In this document: piece after piece, positions 55,301 to 63,494 of the stretch | Numbering within the stretch: position 1 is the first letter of the stretch | How the letters are laid out: every line of letters begins with the position of its first letter | From: Aliiroseovarius sp. F20344 | GTDB lineage: Bacteria > Pseudomonadota > Alphaproteobacteria > Rhodobacterales > Rhodobacteraceae | DNA length: 64,000 nt | Assembly (NCBI RefSeq): GCF_023016155.1 | Contig: NZ_JALKBG010000008.1 | Span: 746,501 to 810,500 of the forward strand | Direction of reading: 5' to 3' | Notes under the pieces: generated by a model | Told to the model about the DNA's origin: nothing | What the model saw: the letters and a program-made list of their open reading frames with translations, nothing else | Database searches by the model: none | Program-made: the position numbers and the translations under genes

Positions 55301-55329
55301 GTTGAAACCCGCTGATCATACACCCAGAT
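55301..55329 (+). promoter_or_regulatory. Candidate heat-shock (sigma-32) promoter of lon
   Basis: GTTGAAA (55301-55307), 15-base spacer, CCCAGAT (55323-55329). The known consensus is CTTGAAA with CCCATnT at similar spacing, so the match is 6 of 7 in the -35 and 5 of 6 specified bases in the -10. It lies 100 bases before the lon ATG. Confidence 0.6.
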
Positions 55330-55428
55330 AGGCGTAACCGGCCTTTCATCTGAAGGCTGACAATCCGGAGGTGATCCGAGCTGCCGCACAGCGGGGCCGC
55401 ATCATCTGCCCAATAACAAGGATTACCC

Positions 55429-57834
55429 ATGAGTGAGCAACTGAGCCAATCCTTCCCGGTCCTTCCGCTGCGTGACATTGTGGTCTTCCCACATATGATC
55501 GTGCCGCTGTTTGTGGGACGCGAAAAAAGCGTTCGCGCGCTGGAAGAAGTGATGGCTGATGACAAGCAGATCTTGCTGTCCAGCCAGATTGATCCTGCCA
55601 TTGACGAACCCGATGTCGAAGGCATCTATGAAGTTGGCGTCTTGGCCAATGTTCTGCAATTGCTGAAGCTGCCCGACGGCACCGTGAAGGTGTTGGTCGA
55701 AGGCCAGTCGCGTGTACGCATCACCGATTATGTGGACAACGCAGACTATTTCGAAGCCTTTGCCGAGATTATCGAAGAGCGCCCCGGCGACGCCAATGAG
55801 ATCGAAGCGCTTCTGCGCTCGGTCGGGGACGAGTTCGAGCGTTACGCCAAGATCAAGAAAAACATCCCGGAAGAGGCGCTGGCCGCCGTTTCCGAAACCC
55901 GCGCACCTGACAAGCTGGCTGACTTGGTCGCCGGTCATCTGGGCGTGGAAGTCGACCAAAAGCAAGAGCTTTTGGAGACCTTTGTCGTGTCTGAACGGCT
56001 TGAGAAAGTCTATGGCTTGATGCAGGGCGAAATGTCTGTCCTGAAGGTCGAGAAGAAGATCAAGACCCGCGTGAAGTCTCAGATGGAGCGCACCCAGCGT
56101 GAATACTATTTGAATGAGCAAATGAAGGCCATTCAGAAAGAGCTGGGCGACGGCGACGAGGGCCAGAACGAGCTGGCCGAGCTGGAAGAAAAGATCGAAG
56201 AAGTTAAGCTTTCCAAGGAAGCGCGCGAAAAGGCGGATGCCGAGCTGAAGAAGCTCAAGAACATGTCGCCCATGTCGGCGGAAGCCACGGTTGTGCGCAA
56301 CTATCTGGACTGGATGCTGGGTCTGCCATGGGGCAAGAAAAGCCGCGTGAAGAAAGACCTGAACAATGCCCAGAAAGTGCTCGACGCTGATCACTACGGG
56401 CTTGAGAAGGTTAAGGAACGGATCGTCGAGTATCTGGCTGTTCAGCAGCGATCAAAGAAGCTGAAAGGCCCGATCATGTGCCTTGTTGGCCCTCCGGGTG
56501 TGGGTAAAACTTCGCTGGGGAAATCGGTTGCCAAGGCGACGGGGCGCGAGTTCATCCGCATCTCGCTGGGTGGCGTACGTGACGAAAGCGAAATCCGCGG
56601 TCACCGTCGGACCTATATCGGGTCTATGCCCGGTAAGATCATTCAGGCGCTGAAAAAGGCGAAAACCACGAACCCGCTGATCCTCTTGGATGAGATCGAC
56701 AAGATGGGGCAGGATTTCCGTGGCGATCCCGCATCGGCGATGCTGGAAGTGCTTGATCCGGAACAGAACTCGACCTTCGTCGATCACTATCTTGAGGTCG
56801 AATATGACCTGTCGAACGTGATGTTCCTGACCACGGCGAACTCCTACAACATGCCCGGACCGCTTTTGGACCGGATGGAGATCATTTCGCTGGCCGGATA
56901 TACCGAGGACGAGAAGCGCGAGATCGCGTCGCGTCACCTTCTGCCCCAGACCATTCAGGATCACGGGCTGAAAAAGGGTGAGTTTGCGGTGCCGGAAAGC
57001 ACTCTGACTGACATCATCCGGTACTACACCCGCGAAGCTGGTGTGCGGAACCTGAAGCGCGAGCTGGCAAAGCTGGCGCGGAAAGCCGTGACCAAACTGG
57101 TGAAGAAAGAGGTCGAAACCGTCGAGGTTACACCCGATCTGCTGGACGACTATCTGGGCGTGCGCAAGCATCGCTTCGGTCTTGCCGAAGAGGCTGACCA
57201 AGTAGGTGTTGTCACCGGTCTGGCTTGGACCAGCGTTGGTGGCGATCTGTTGTCGATCGAGGCGCTGCGCCTGCCGGGCAAGGGCCGTATGAAGACAACC
57301 GGGAAACTCGGCGACGTCATGAAGGAATCGATTGATGCGGCCAGTTCTTATGTCCGTTCGATTGCGCCTGAGATTGGTGTGAAGCCGCCCCAGTTCGAAA
57401 AGTGGGACATCCACGTGCATGTGCCGGAAGGTGCGACGCCCAAGGATGGCCCATCAGCAGGTCTGGCCATGGTGACGTCCATCGTGTCTGTCCTGACGGG
57501 CATTCCGGTGAAGAAAGACATCGCCATGACGGGCGAGGTTACTTTGCGCGGCAATGCGCTGGCCATTGGCGGCTTGAAAGAGAAGCTGTTGGCGGCCCTG
57601 CGTGGAGGCATCAAGACGGTTCTGATCCCGCAGGAAAACGAAAAGGACCTGCGCGAGATCCCGGACAACGTGAAAGAGGGGCTGACCATTATCCCCGTAA
57701 GCCACGTCTCTGAGGTTCTGGAACACGCCTTGGTGCGCAAACCGGAAGCTGTCGAATGGGATGAAGCGGCGGAAGAAGCAGCTGCCAAGGCCCTAGCGAA
57801 AGAAGCCGGGACCTCGGGTGCTACAGCGCATTAA
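55429..57834 (+). CDS. lon: ATP-dependent protease Lon
   Basis: Degrades misfolded and regulatory proteins in the cytoplasm. The 801-residue protein has the N-terminal LON domain (FPVLPLRDIVVFPHMIVPLF), a helical region, an AAA+ module with Walker A GPPGVGKT at 354-361, and a C-terminal protease domain with the catalytic dyad S676 (KDGPSAGLAM) and K719 (GGLKEKLLAA). Substrate-binding AAA+ loops are intact. It is transcribed alone with a candidate sigma-32 promoter in front and a strong terminator behind. Confidence 0.98.
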   Translation: MSEQLSQSFPVLPLRDIVVFPHMIVPLFVGREKSVRALEEVMADDKQILLSSQIDPAIDEPDVEGIYEVGVLANVLQLLKLPDGTVKVLVEGQSRVRITDYVDNADYFEAFAEIIEERPGDANEIEALLRSVGDEFERYAKIKKNIPEEALAAVSETRAPDKLADLVAGHLGVEVDQKQELLETFVVSERLEKVYGLMQGEMSVLKVEKKIKTRVKSQMERTQREYYLNEQMKAIQKELGDGDEGQNELAELEEKIEEVKLSKEAREKADAELKKLKNMSPMSAEATVVRNYLDWMLGLPWGKKSRVKKDLNNAQKVLDADHYGLEKVKERIVEYLAVQQRSKKLKGPIMCLVGPPGVGKTSLGKSVAKATGREFIRISLGGVRDESEIRGHRRTYIGSMPGKIIQALKKAKTTNPLILLDEIDKMGQDFRGDPASAMLEVLDPEQNSTFVDHYLEVEYDLSNVMFLTTANSYNMPGPLLDRMEIISLAGYTEDEKREIASRHLLPQTIQDHGLKKGEFAVPESTLTDIIRYYTREAGVRNLKRELAKLARKAVTKLVKKEVETVEVTPDLLDDYLGVRKHRFGLAEEADQVGVVTGLAWTSVGGDLLSIEALRLPGKGRMKTTGKLGDVMKESIDAASSYVRSIAPEIGVKPPQFEKWDIHVHVPEGATPKDGPSAGLAMVTSIVSVLTGIPVKKDIAMTGEVTLRGNALAIGGLKEKLLAALRGGIKTVLIPQENEKDLREIPDNVKEGLTIIPVSHVSEVLEHALVRKPEAVEWDEAAEEAAAKALAKEAGTSGATAH

Positions 57835-57859
57835 GTTAGCCGCCTTAAAATGAATGAAA

Positions 57860-57889
57860 GGGCGCGGCCGTGAATGCCGCGCCCTTTTT
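57860..57889 (+). terminator. Intrinsic terminator of lon
   Basis: A 9-bp stem GGGCGCGGC/GCCGCGCCC with a 7-base loop is followed by five T. A short A run before it may help it act on the converging GlxA-type gene as well. Confidence 0.9.
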
Positions 57890-57921
57890 CGTTTCTGCCT
57901 GATCTGCGGACTGCTGACCTG

Positions 57922-58923
57922 CTATCCCCCGCCGGCTGAAAACCGATGTGGGGACATGCCAAAGGTTTCGCGGAATCGTTTTGAGAAGTAGGCGGCAGAA
58001 TCATAGCCGCAGGCGATGGCCACATCGACAACAGGCATATCCGTTTCAGCCAAAAGAATGCGAGCGCGTTGCAGGCGCAGGTCCTGAAGATACTTCTTTG
58101 GGGTCGTATTCAGGTGGTGGCGAAACAGACGCTCCATCTGGCGGCGTGAAATGCCCAATTCCTCGGTGACGTGATCCAGATTAACGCTGTCTTCAAGGTT
58201 CTCTTCAAAAAAGGTCAGAACCCGCACCAACTTGTCATTGCGCACCCCAATCGTTGCCGAGGTGGAGCTTTGCTGGCGATCGGTCTCGGAGCGTTGAACC
58301 GTGTGCAGACACATGTTCAGAACGGCTTGTGCAAGCACGGGACCATGCGTGTCATAGATCAGGCGCAGGAACAGATCTGTCGCTGCCGCACCCCCGCCAC
58401 ACGTCATCACGCGATTGTCGATTGTGTAAAGCTGCTCGACCGGATCAAGGTCCGGGAAATGTTCACGAAACGGGGCGATGTTTTCCCAATGCAGGGTGAA
58501 CTTGTGGCCCCCAAGGATGCCCGCTTTGGCCAGCGTGTAGGCGCCTGTGCAAAGTGATCCGACCGTATGCCCCATGCGCCATTGCAACCGCACCCAGTCG
58601 GACACCTTACCTGACACAGATCTTTCGGGCTGTACGCCGGAACAGACAAATACTCGGCTGTTTGGGGGGATGTCGCCCAGCGGCTGGTCGATGCCAATCT
58701 CAATCCCGTTTGAGCAACGAACGTTTTCCCCATCTTCGGACATTGTGGTCCAGCTATATAGGCTTTGACCTGTCAGTTGATTGGCAATGCGCAACGGCTC
58801 GATCGCGGACGTAAACGCCAGCATGGATAGGTTGTCGAGCAACACGAAAACAATCGGGTCTGGCGCGACCTGAGAGGCGATGGCGACATGGGCGACGCCC
58901 TTGGGAACGACGGGTTCTGGCAT
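57922..58923 (-). CDS. GlxA-family AraC-type transcriptional regulator
   Basis: A 333-residue two-domain regulator. The N-terminal DJ-1/PfpI-like amidotransferase domain (about 15-205) has FVLLDNLSMLAFTSAIEPLR and GSLCTGAYTLAKAGIL; the Cys sits in the elbow but need not be catalytic. The C-terminal AraC double helix-turn-helix covers about 235-330 (LGISRRQMERLFRHHLNTTP; VVDVAIACGYDSAAYFSKRF). Proteins of this layout include GbdR and related amine or amino acid regulators. The start is taken at ATG 58923, as a 23-residue extension would cross the palindrome. Its regulon is not evident. Confidence 0.88.
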   Translation of the reverse strand: MPEPVVPKGVAHVAIASQVAPDPIVFVLLDNLSMLAFTSAIEPLRIANQLTGQSLYSWTTMSEDGENVRCSNGIEIGIDQPLGDIPPNSRVFVCSGVQPERSVSGKVSDWVRLQWRMGHTVGSLCTGAYTLAKAGILGGHKFTLHWENIAPFREHFPDLDPVEQLYTIDNRVMTCGGGAAATDLFLRLIYDTHGPVLAQAVLNMCLHTVQRSETDRQQSSTSATIGVRNDKLVRVLTFFEENLEDSVNLDHVTEELGISRRQMERLFRHHLNTTPKKYLQDLRLQRARILLAETDMPVVDVAIACGYDSAAYFSKRFRETFGMSPHRFSAGGG

Positions 58924-58950
58924 GGCAAACCTGCTAATCTGATGTGTAAT

Positions 58951-58983
58951 CTTAACGTTGTTTGACCACCAAACAAAGTTAAG
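58951..58983. promoter_or_regulatory. 33-bp near-perfect palindrome before the GlxA-type regulator
   Basis: CTTAACGTTGTTTG and CAAACAAAGTTAAG are 14-bp arms with one mismatch, spaced by ACCAC. It lies 27 bases before the start codon of the regulator. It may be an autoregulatory or foreign operator, or form a hairpin in the leader RNA. Confidence 0.6.
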
Positions 58984-59081
58984 CAGCGTCATGTTGCAAA
59001 CTGCTTGCGTCAGAAATTAAAAAAAGTGGATTTCCCCTCTTGCCAACCCCGGACGAATAGCGATATGTCGCGTCCCACGGC

Positions 59082-59157
<76 letters not shown>

Positions 59158-59195
59158 TTTACTCCCTACAGCAAGTACCACATGATGCTTTCATC

Positions 59196-59792
59196 ATGGA
59201 TTCTGTTTTTCCAGACCTATACGTTATTCGCCACGGCCAGACCGAATGGAATGTTGCCCGTCGTCATCAGGGGCGGCTGGATTCGCCATTGACCGAAAAG
59301 GGCCAGACACAAGCCCGCGACATGGGACAGATGCTGTCGCGCAGGGTGGCTGGGCGCATGGACATACAATCTTTCAGTTCACCGCAGGGGCGGGCGCTTC
59401 ATACAGCACAGATTGCGCTGACCCCGCTGGGCTGGCAGGTGACACAGGATGCGCGTCTTTGCGAAGTCTCATATGGAGCTTGGGAAGGCCTTACGCGAGA
59501 CGAGATTGACGCAGGATGGCCTGAACAGGCGGCGTATGCCGAACAAAATCCGGTTGAATGGAATTTCTCATCGCCAGGCGGGGAAGGGCTGCATGATCTG
59601 AAGGCCCGTGCGGACAGTTTTCTGCGTGAATTAACCGGACCCGCGATAGTCTTCACCCATGGCGTCCTGTCGCGCGTTCTTCGGGCGCAGTGGCTTGGGT
59701 TGAATGAATACGAAATGCTGGAGCTTCCGGGCGGGCAGGGGATTATTTTCCACCTAAGTTCCGATGGTGGGCACCGCGTGATCGAAAAATAA
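59196..59792 (+). CDS. Histidine phosphatase family protein
   Basis: A 198-residue phosphoglycerate-mutase-like phosphatase. The N-terminal RHG motif is YVIRHGQTEWNV with the phospho-accepting His; a second His is in VFTHGVLSRVLRAQWL, and Glu-Arg contacts lie in CEVSYGAWEGLTRDEI. These are complete for the family. Substrates vary widely (sugar phosphates, nucleotides, alpha-ribazole phosphate). The start is ATG 59196; the frame extends 5' into the tRNA-Val gene and that part is not coding. No good ribosome site is seen. Confidence 0.88.
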   Translation: MDSVFPDLYVIRHGQTEWNVARRHQGRLDSPLTEKGQTQARDMGQMLSRRVAGRMDIQSFSSPQGRALHTAQIALTPLGWQVTQDARLCEVSYGAWEGLTRDEIDAGWPEQAAYAEQNPVEWNFSSPGGEGLHDLKARADSFLRELTGPAIVFTHGVLSRVLRAQWLGLNEYEMLELPGGQGIIFHLSSDGGHRVIEK

Positions 59793-59871
59793 TCTGAAAT
59801 TCGCAAAAGGCCGCTTGACGCCCCCGGCGGCTGGCCCTAGAACGCCCAAACAGTCGCAAGACTGGCAGTGA

Positions 59872-59948
59872 GCGGTTGTAGCTCAGATGGTTAGAGTACC
59901 GGCCTGTCACGCCGGGGGTCGCGGGTTCGAGCCCCGTCAACCGCGCCA
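59872..59948 (+). tRNA. tRNA-Asp (anticodon GTC), copy 1
   Basis: A 77-base cloverleaf. The acceptor is GCGGTTG/CAACCGC, discriminator G, CCA encoded. The anticodon stem CCGGC/GCCGG has loop CTGTCAC with GTC at 59906-59908. It is a target of Tgt (queuosine). It differs from copy 2 only at tRNA base 16 (A here). Confidence 0.98.
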
Positions 59949-59964
59949 CCACTGCCTGAAAGAA

Positions 59965-59988
59965 GCCCCGCCTTTGGCGGGGTTTTTT
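59965..59988 (+). terminator. Terminator between the tRNA-Asp genes
   Basis: CCCCGCC-TTT-GGCGGGG followed by six T. It separates copy 1 from copy 2, so each has its own transcript end. Confidence 0.9.
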
Positions 59989-60099
59989 CTTTGTGCAGCC
60001 TAGCGATTCCACGTCATGAATTCGGACCAGGTTTTCGCTTCTCACAGCGCGTTTTTCCATTGACCACTTGGCGACCTCGGGCTATTCACGCCGCCACGC

Positions 60100-60176
60100 G
60101 CGGTTGTAGCTCAGTTGGTTAGAGTACCGGCCTGTCACGCCGGGGGTCGCGGGTTCGAGCCCCGTCAACCGCGCCA
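60100..60176 (+). tRNA. tRNA-Asp (anticodon GTC), copy 2
   Basis: A 77-base cloverleaf identical to copy 1 except T instead of A at base 16 in the D-loop (60115). The anticodon GTC is at 60134-60136. CCA is encoded. It lies 151 bases after copy 1; flanking sequence is not duplicated. Confidence 0.98.
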
Positions 60177-60257
60177 CTTCACCACATTTCGTCAGATCAT
60201 CAGGCCTGCTAGGCAGGGCTGCTGTTGTGGCGAACCCCCTTGGTGCAGGAGATCCAA

Positions 60258-60470
60258 ATGTCCATTATCGACGAGATGCCATTCTCACTGATCTTGGTGG
60301 CGTGTTTGACGCTGGGCCTTGCGCCTTTTGCGCCGCCACATATTTGGGAAAAGCTAGGGATGCTCTTTTCCGGCACGTTGACCAAACCCGTGGATATCTT
60401 CGATTTCCTGCTGCATGGCATGCCTTGGATCATCCTAGTTCTAAAGCTGTTTCGCCTCAGGCGCGCATAA
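60258..60470 (+). CDS. Small membrane protein
   Basis: A 70-residue hydrophobic protein: SLILVACLTLGLAPFAPPHI, then KLGMLFSGTLTKPVDIFDFL and GMPWIILVLKLFRLRRA. There are two membrane segments with a short polar loop and a positive tail (cytoplasmic C-terminus). GGAG lies about 7 bases before the ATG at 60258. Close relatives in Roseobacter genomes are, from memory, annotated as RND transporter fragments, but at this size that name is not supported. Its role is unknown. Confidence 0.7.
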   Translation: MSIIDEMPFSLILVACLTLGLAPFAPPHIWEKLGMLFSGTLTKPVDIFDFLLHGMPWIILVLKLFRLRRA

Positions 60471-60502
60471 GAAAACCCCGGCAGGCAATGCTATCGGGGT
60501 TT
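60471..60502 (-). terminator. Terminator of the M20 peptidase gene
   Basis: Read leftward: AAACCCCG, 14-base loop, CGGGGTTT followed by TC. It lies 26 bases past the peptidase stop and may also limit the converging small membrane protein gene. Confidence 0.65.
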
Positions 60503-60527
60503 CATGAGTTTTGGTTTCCAATACGGA

Positions 60528-61904
60528 TCAGGTCAGTTCAGCAAGAATGCGCGCCCAGCTGCGGATGCCCTTATGGAAGCTCTCCAGATCGTATTTCTCG
60601 TTCGGGGAGTGGATTTTGTCATCGTCATTGGCAAAGCCCACCAGCATGCTTTCCATGCCGAGGATCGACTTGAAATAGCCCGCGATGGGGATCGAACCGC
60701 CCATGCCAGCGAAAACCGCGTCGCGATTCCATTCATCCGACAGGCCTTTCTGGGCGGCGCTGAATTCGGGGCGGGTGATGTCCATGACGGCGGCGGGTGA
60801 GCCTTCCAGATCATTGTCCCAGACCACTTTCATATCCGGCTTCAACTGCGCCTCCACATGCGCGCGCACGCGATCGCGCAGCTTGTCGGGATCCATATCG
60901 CCCACAAGGCGACAGGTGATCTTGCAGTGTGCCTCGGACGGGATGACAGTTTTTGAACCAACACCGTTATAACCGCCCCAAATGCCATTTACCTCGAGCG
61001 TCGGGCGTGCCCATTGCTGCTCCAGGCAGGACCGATCTTTTTCTCCGTGGCACTGCGTATAGCCCGCATTGTCCAGATAGGCTTTTTCGTCGAAGCCCGA
61101 GTTCTCCCATCCCTGCAACTGCTGGGTGGGGGTGTCGTGAACGCCTTCATAGAATCCGTCCACCGCCACCTTGCCGGTATCATCATCATAGAAGCTGGCT
61201 ACGATACGGGACATTTCGCGCAGCGGGTTCAGGCCGGGGCCGCCGTAATGGCCTGAATGCAGATCTAGTTTGGGCCCGATCAGCGTGAACTCATCTTTCA
61301 ACATGCCGCGCAGCTGGCTTGAGATAGAAGGAACACCGGGGCTTACCATCGAGGTGTCGCAGATCAGCGCAATATCCGCAGTCAGCTCATCGCGATTCTC
61401 TTCCATGAACGGGATCAAGGACGGCGAGCCTGATTCCTCTTCGCCCTCAAAAAAGATGGTCAGCTTTGCGGGAAGGGACCCATGCACCTCTTTCCAGGCA
61501 CGGCACGCTTCGACAAAGGTCATGAGCTGGCCCTTGTCATCGGACGCGCCACGGGCGCGAATGATCTTGCCGTCGGGGGTGTCTTCGACGAACGGTGCAA
61601 ATGGGTCATGGTCCCATTTGTCCAAAGGATCCACGGGTTGAACGTCGTAGTGGCCGTAAAACAAAAGATGCCGATCACCATCTCCGCCATGACCAACGAC
61701 CATCGGATGGCCCGGTGTGTCGCGTCTATCAGTTTGAAAACCAATGGTTTTAAGGTCATCGACCAACCAATCGGCAGCAGTAGTACAGTGCTGAGCGAAG
61801 GCTGGATCCGTGGAAATGGACTGAATGCGCAACAGTTCAAGCAAGCGGTCGATGGCATCGGGAAGGTCCGCGTCAATACGGTCCAGGACTTTATCAAGCG
61901 ACAT
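60528..61904 (-). CDS. M20-family dipeptidase/metallopeptidase
   Basis: A 458-residue cytoplasmic di-zinc peptidase of the M20 dipeptidase group. The metal ligands are His and Asp in YGHYDVQPVDP, Asp in RGASDDKGQLMTF and Glu in FEGEEESGSPSL (with the catalytic Glu); LDLHSGHYGG is the dimer-domain His loop. Fast-evolving loops and the lid domain lie between. The start is ATG 61904 with GGAGA 7 bases upstream; an upstream open frame adds an unconserved Arg-rich extension. It diverges from hemA across 259 bases. Confidence 0.92.
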   Translation of the reverse strand: MSLDKVLDRIDADLPDAIDRLLELLRIQSISTDPAFAQHCTTAADWLVDDLKTIGFQTDRRDTPGHPMVVGHGGDGDRHLLFYGHYDVQPVDPLDKWDHDPFAPFVEDTPDGKIIRARGASDDKGQLMTFVEACRAWKEVHGSLPAKLTIFFEGEEESGSPSLIPFMEENRDELTADIALICDTSMVSPGVPSISSQLRGMLKDEFTLIGPKLDLHSGHYGGPGLNPLREMSRIVASFYDDDTGKVAVDGFYEGVHDTPTQQLQGWENSGFDEKAYLDNAGYTQCHGEKDRSCLEQQWARPTLEVNGIWGGYNGVGSKTVIPSEAHCKITCRLVGDMDPDKLRDRVRAHVEAQLKPDMKVVWDNDLEGSPAAVMDITRPEFSAAQKGLSDEWNRDAVFAGMGGSIPIAGYFKSILGMESMLVGFANDDDKIHSPNEKYDLESFHKGIRSWARILAELT

Positions 61905-62016
61905 ATGGTGTCTCCGGTATCGGGATTTTGGCCGGGAGCCTAACACCCTAATGGCCACTGTCCAGACCGATTGCCTGCGGGACGAGTTGTCGCGCCGGAT
62001 CGGAAAACTCTTCCGT

Positions 62017-62057
62017 TTGAGGTGGATCAATGTAAAACCCCGATCAGCCCCTTAAAT
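62017..62057 (+). promoter_or_regulatory. FNR/FnrL-type box and promoter of hemA
   Basis: TTGAG-GTGG-ATCAA (62017-62030) matches the FNR consensus TTGAT-N4-ATCAA at 9 of 10 bases. A -10-like TTAAAT lies at 62052-62057; a start about 7 bases on would place the box centre at about -41, the class II position. FnrL control of hemA is known in Rhodobacter. Confidence 0.62.
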
Positions 62058-62163
62058 GGGGCGAGCGAACAGGCGCAACATACATTTTTTTGAATGTGTT
62101 TTGCGGGGGAATCCCTGTATAAGGCTGCTTAGGGAACTGGATGAAACGGCCCGGGAGGGTAAC

Positions 62164-63387
62164 TTGGACTACAATCATAAGCTGGATGAGGCGCTGTCGC
62201 GCCTGCACGAAGAAGGGCGTTATCGCACCTTTATCGAGATTGAGCGCGCGAAGGGGCAGTTCCCCCATGCGACATGGCTCAAGCCCGATGGGTCCGAAGC
62301 TCCTGTCACCGTTTGGTGCGGCAATGATTATCTTGGCATGGGACAGCATCCGGCTGTTCTGGAAGCAATGCACGAAGCGATTGACGCAACGGGTGCAGGG
62401 TCGGGCGGGACGCGCAATATCTCGGGCACGACTGTTTATCACAAGCGTCTGGAAGCCGAGATTGCGGATCTGCACCAGAAAGAAAGCGCGCTGCTTTTCA
62501 CCTCGGCCTACATTGCGAATGACGCAACCCTGTCCACGCTGCCCAAGCTGTTCCCCGGCCTGATTATTTATTCCGACGAATTGAACCACGCCTCGATGAT
62601 CGAAGGTGTGCGCCGCAATGGCGGTGCCAAGCGCATCTTCCGCCACAATGATGTCGAACATCTGCGCGAACTCTTGCAGGCCGATGATCCGGCGGCGCCC
62701 AAGCTGATCGCGTTCGAAAGTGTGTACTCGATGGACGGCGATTTTGGCCCGATCGAAGAGATCTGCGATCTGGCGGATGAGTTCGGCGCCCTGACCTATA
62801 TCGACGAAGTGCACGCCGTGGGCATGTACGGCCCGCGCGGGGCAGGGGTCACAGAACGTGACAATCTGGCCCATCGGATCGACATCATCAACGGCACGCT
62901 GGCGAAAGCTTATGGCGTCATGGGCGGCTATATCGCAGCTTCGCACAAGATGTGTGACGCGGTACGCTCCTACGCACCGGGCTTCATTTTCACCACATCG
63001 CTGCCACCCGCTGTGGCCGCTGCTGCTGCCGCTTCGGTGAAGCATCTGAAATCAGATCAGGAATTGCGCGACCAACATCAGACGCAAGCCAAGATCTTGA
63101 AAACCCGCCTGAAGGCTATGGGGCTGCCGATCATTGATCATGGGTCGCATATTGTTCCAGTGATCGTGGGCGATCCGGTTCACACCAAGCAGCTTTCCGA
63201 TATGTTGTTGGAAAACTTCGGTATTTATGTTCAACCGATCAATTTTCCAACCGTCCCACGCGGCACTGAAAGGCTTCGGTTCACGCCGTCTCCGGTGCAT
63301 GGACCGGACGAAATGGATAAGCTTGTTCGCGCGCTGGACAGCCTCTGGTCGCATTGTGAGCTAAATCGTGCCGAACTCTCTGCTTAG
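62164..63387 (+). CDS. hemA: 5-Aminolevulinate synthase
   Basis: Condenses glycine and succinyl-CoA to 5-aminolevulinate, the first step of heme and corrinoid synthesis in alphaproteobacteria. The 407-residue PLP enzyme keeps family motifs [52 protein letters not shown] and the PLP Lys K248 ([12 protein letters not shown]), the same number as in Rhodobacter HemA. The start is TTG 62164 ([11 protein letters not shown]), with GGGAGG 5-6 bases upstream; the ATG at 62056 would add 36 unconserved residues. A candidate FNR box lies 134 bases upstream. Confidence 0.97.
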   Translation: MDYNHKLDEALSRLHEEGRYRTFIEIERAKGQFPHATWLKPDGSEAPVTVWCGNDYLGMGQHPAVLEAMHEAIDATGAGSGGTRNISGTTVYHKRLEAEIADLHQKESALLFTSAYIANDATLSTLPKLFPGLIIYSDELNHASMIEGVRRNGGAKRIFRHNDVEHLRELLQADDPAAPKLIAFESVYSMDGDFGPIEEICDLADEFGALTYIDEVHAVGMYGPRGAGVTERDNLAHRIDIINGTLAKAYGVMGGYIAASHKMCDAVRSYAPGFIFTTSLPPAVAAAAAASVKHLKSDQELRDQHQTQAKILKTRLKAMGLPIIDHGSHIVPVIVGDPVHTKQLSDMLLENFGIYVQPINFPTVPRGTERLRFTPSPVHGPDEMDKLVRALDSLWSHCELNRAELSA

Positions 63388-63494
63388 GCGGAAAGTTAAT
63401 ATACACAAATTTGCGTGATGTGTTACCTTCCCTCAACGGAAACGGTGGACCACGAATCGTTTCCTTGGGACAATGAGGCATCAGGAGCAATCGT

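Noticed and set aside
62056-62163. ATG 62056 as the hemA start
   Set aside because: It would add 36 unconserved residues across the promoter region; TTG 62164 has GGGAGG and aligns with Rhodobacter HemA.
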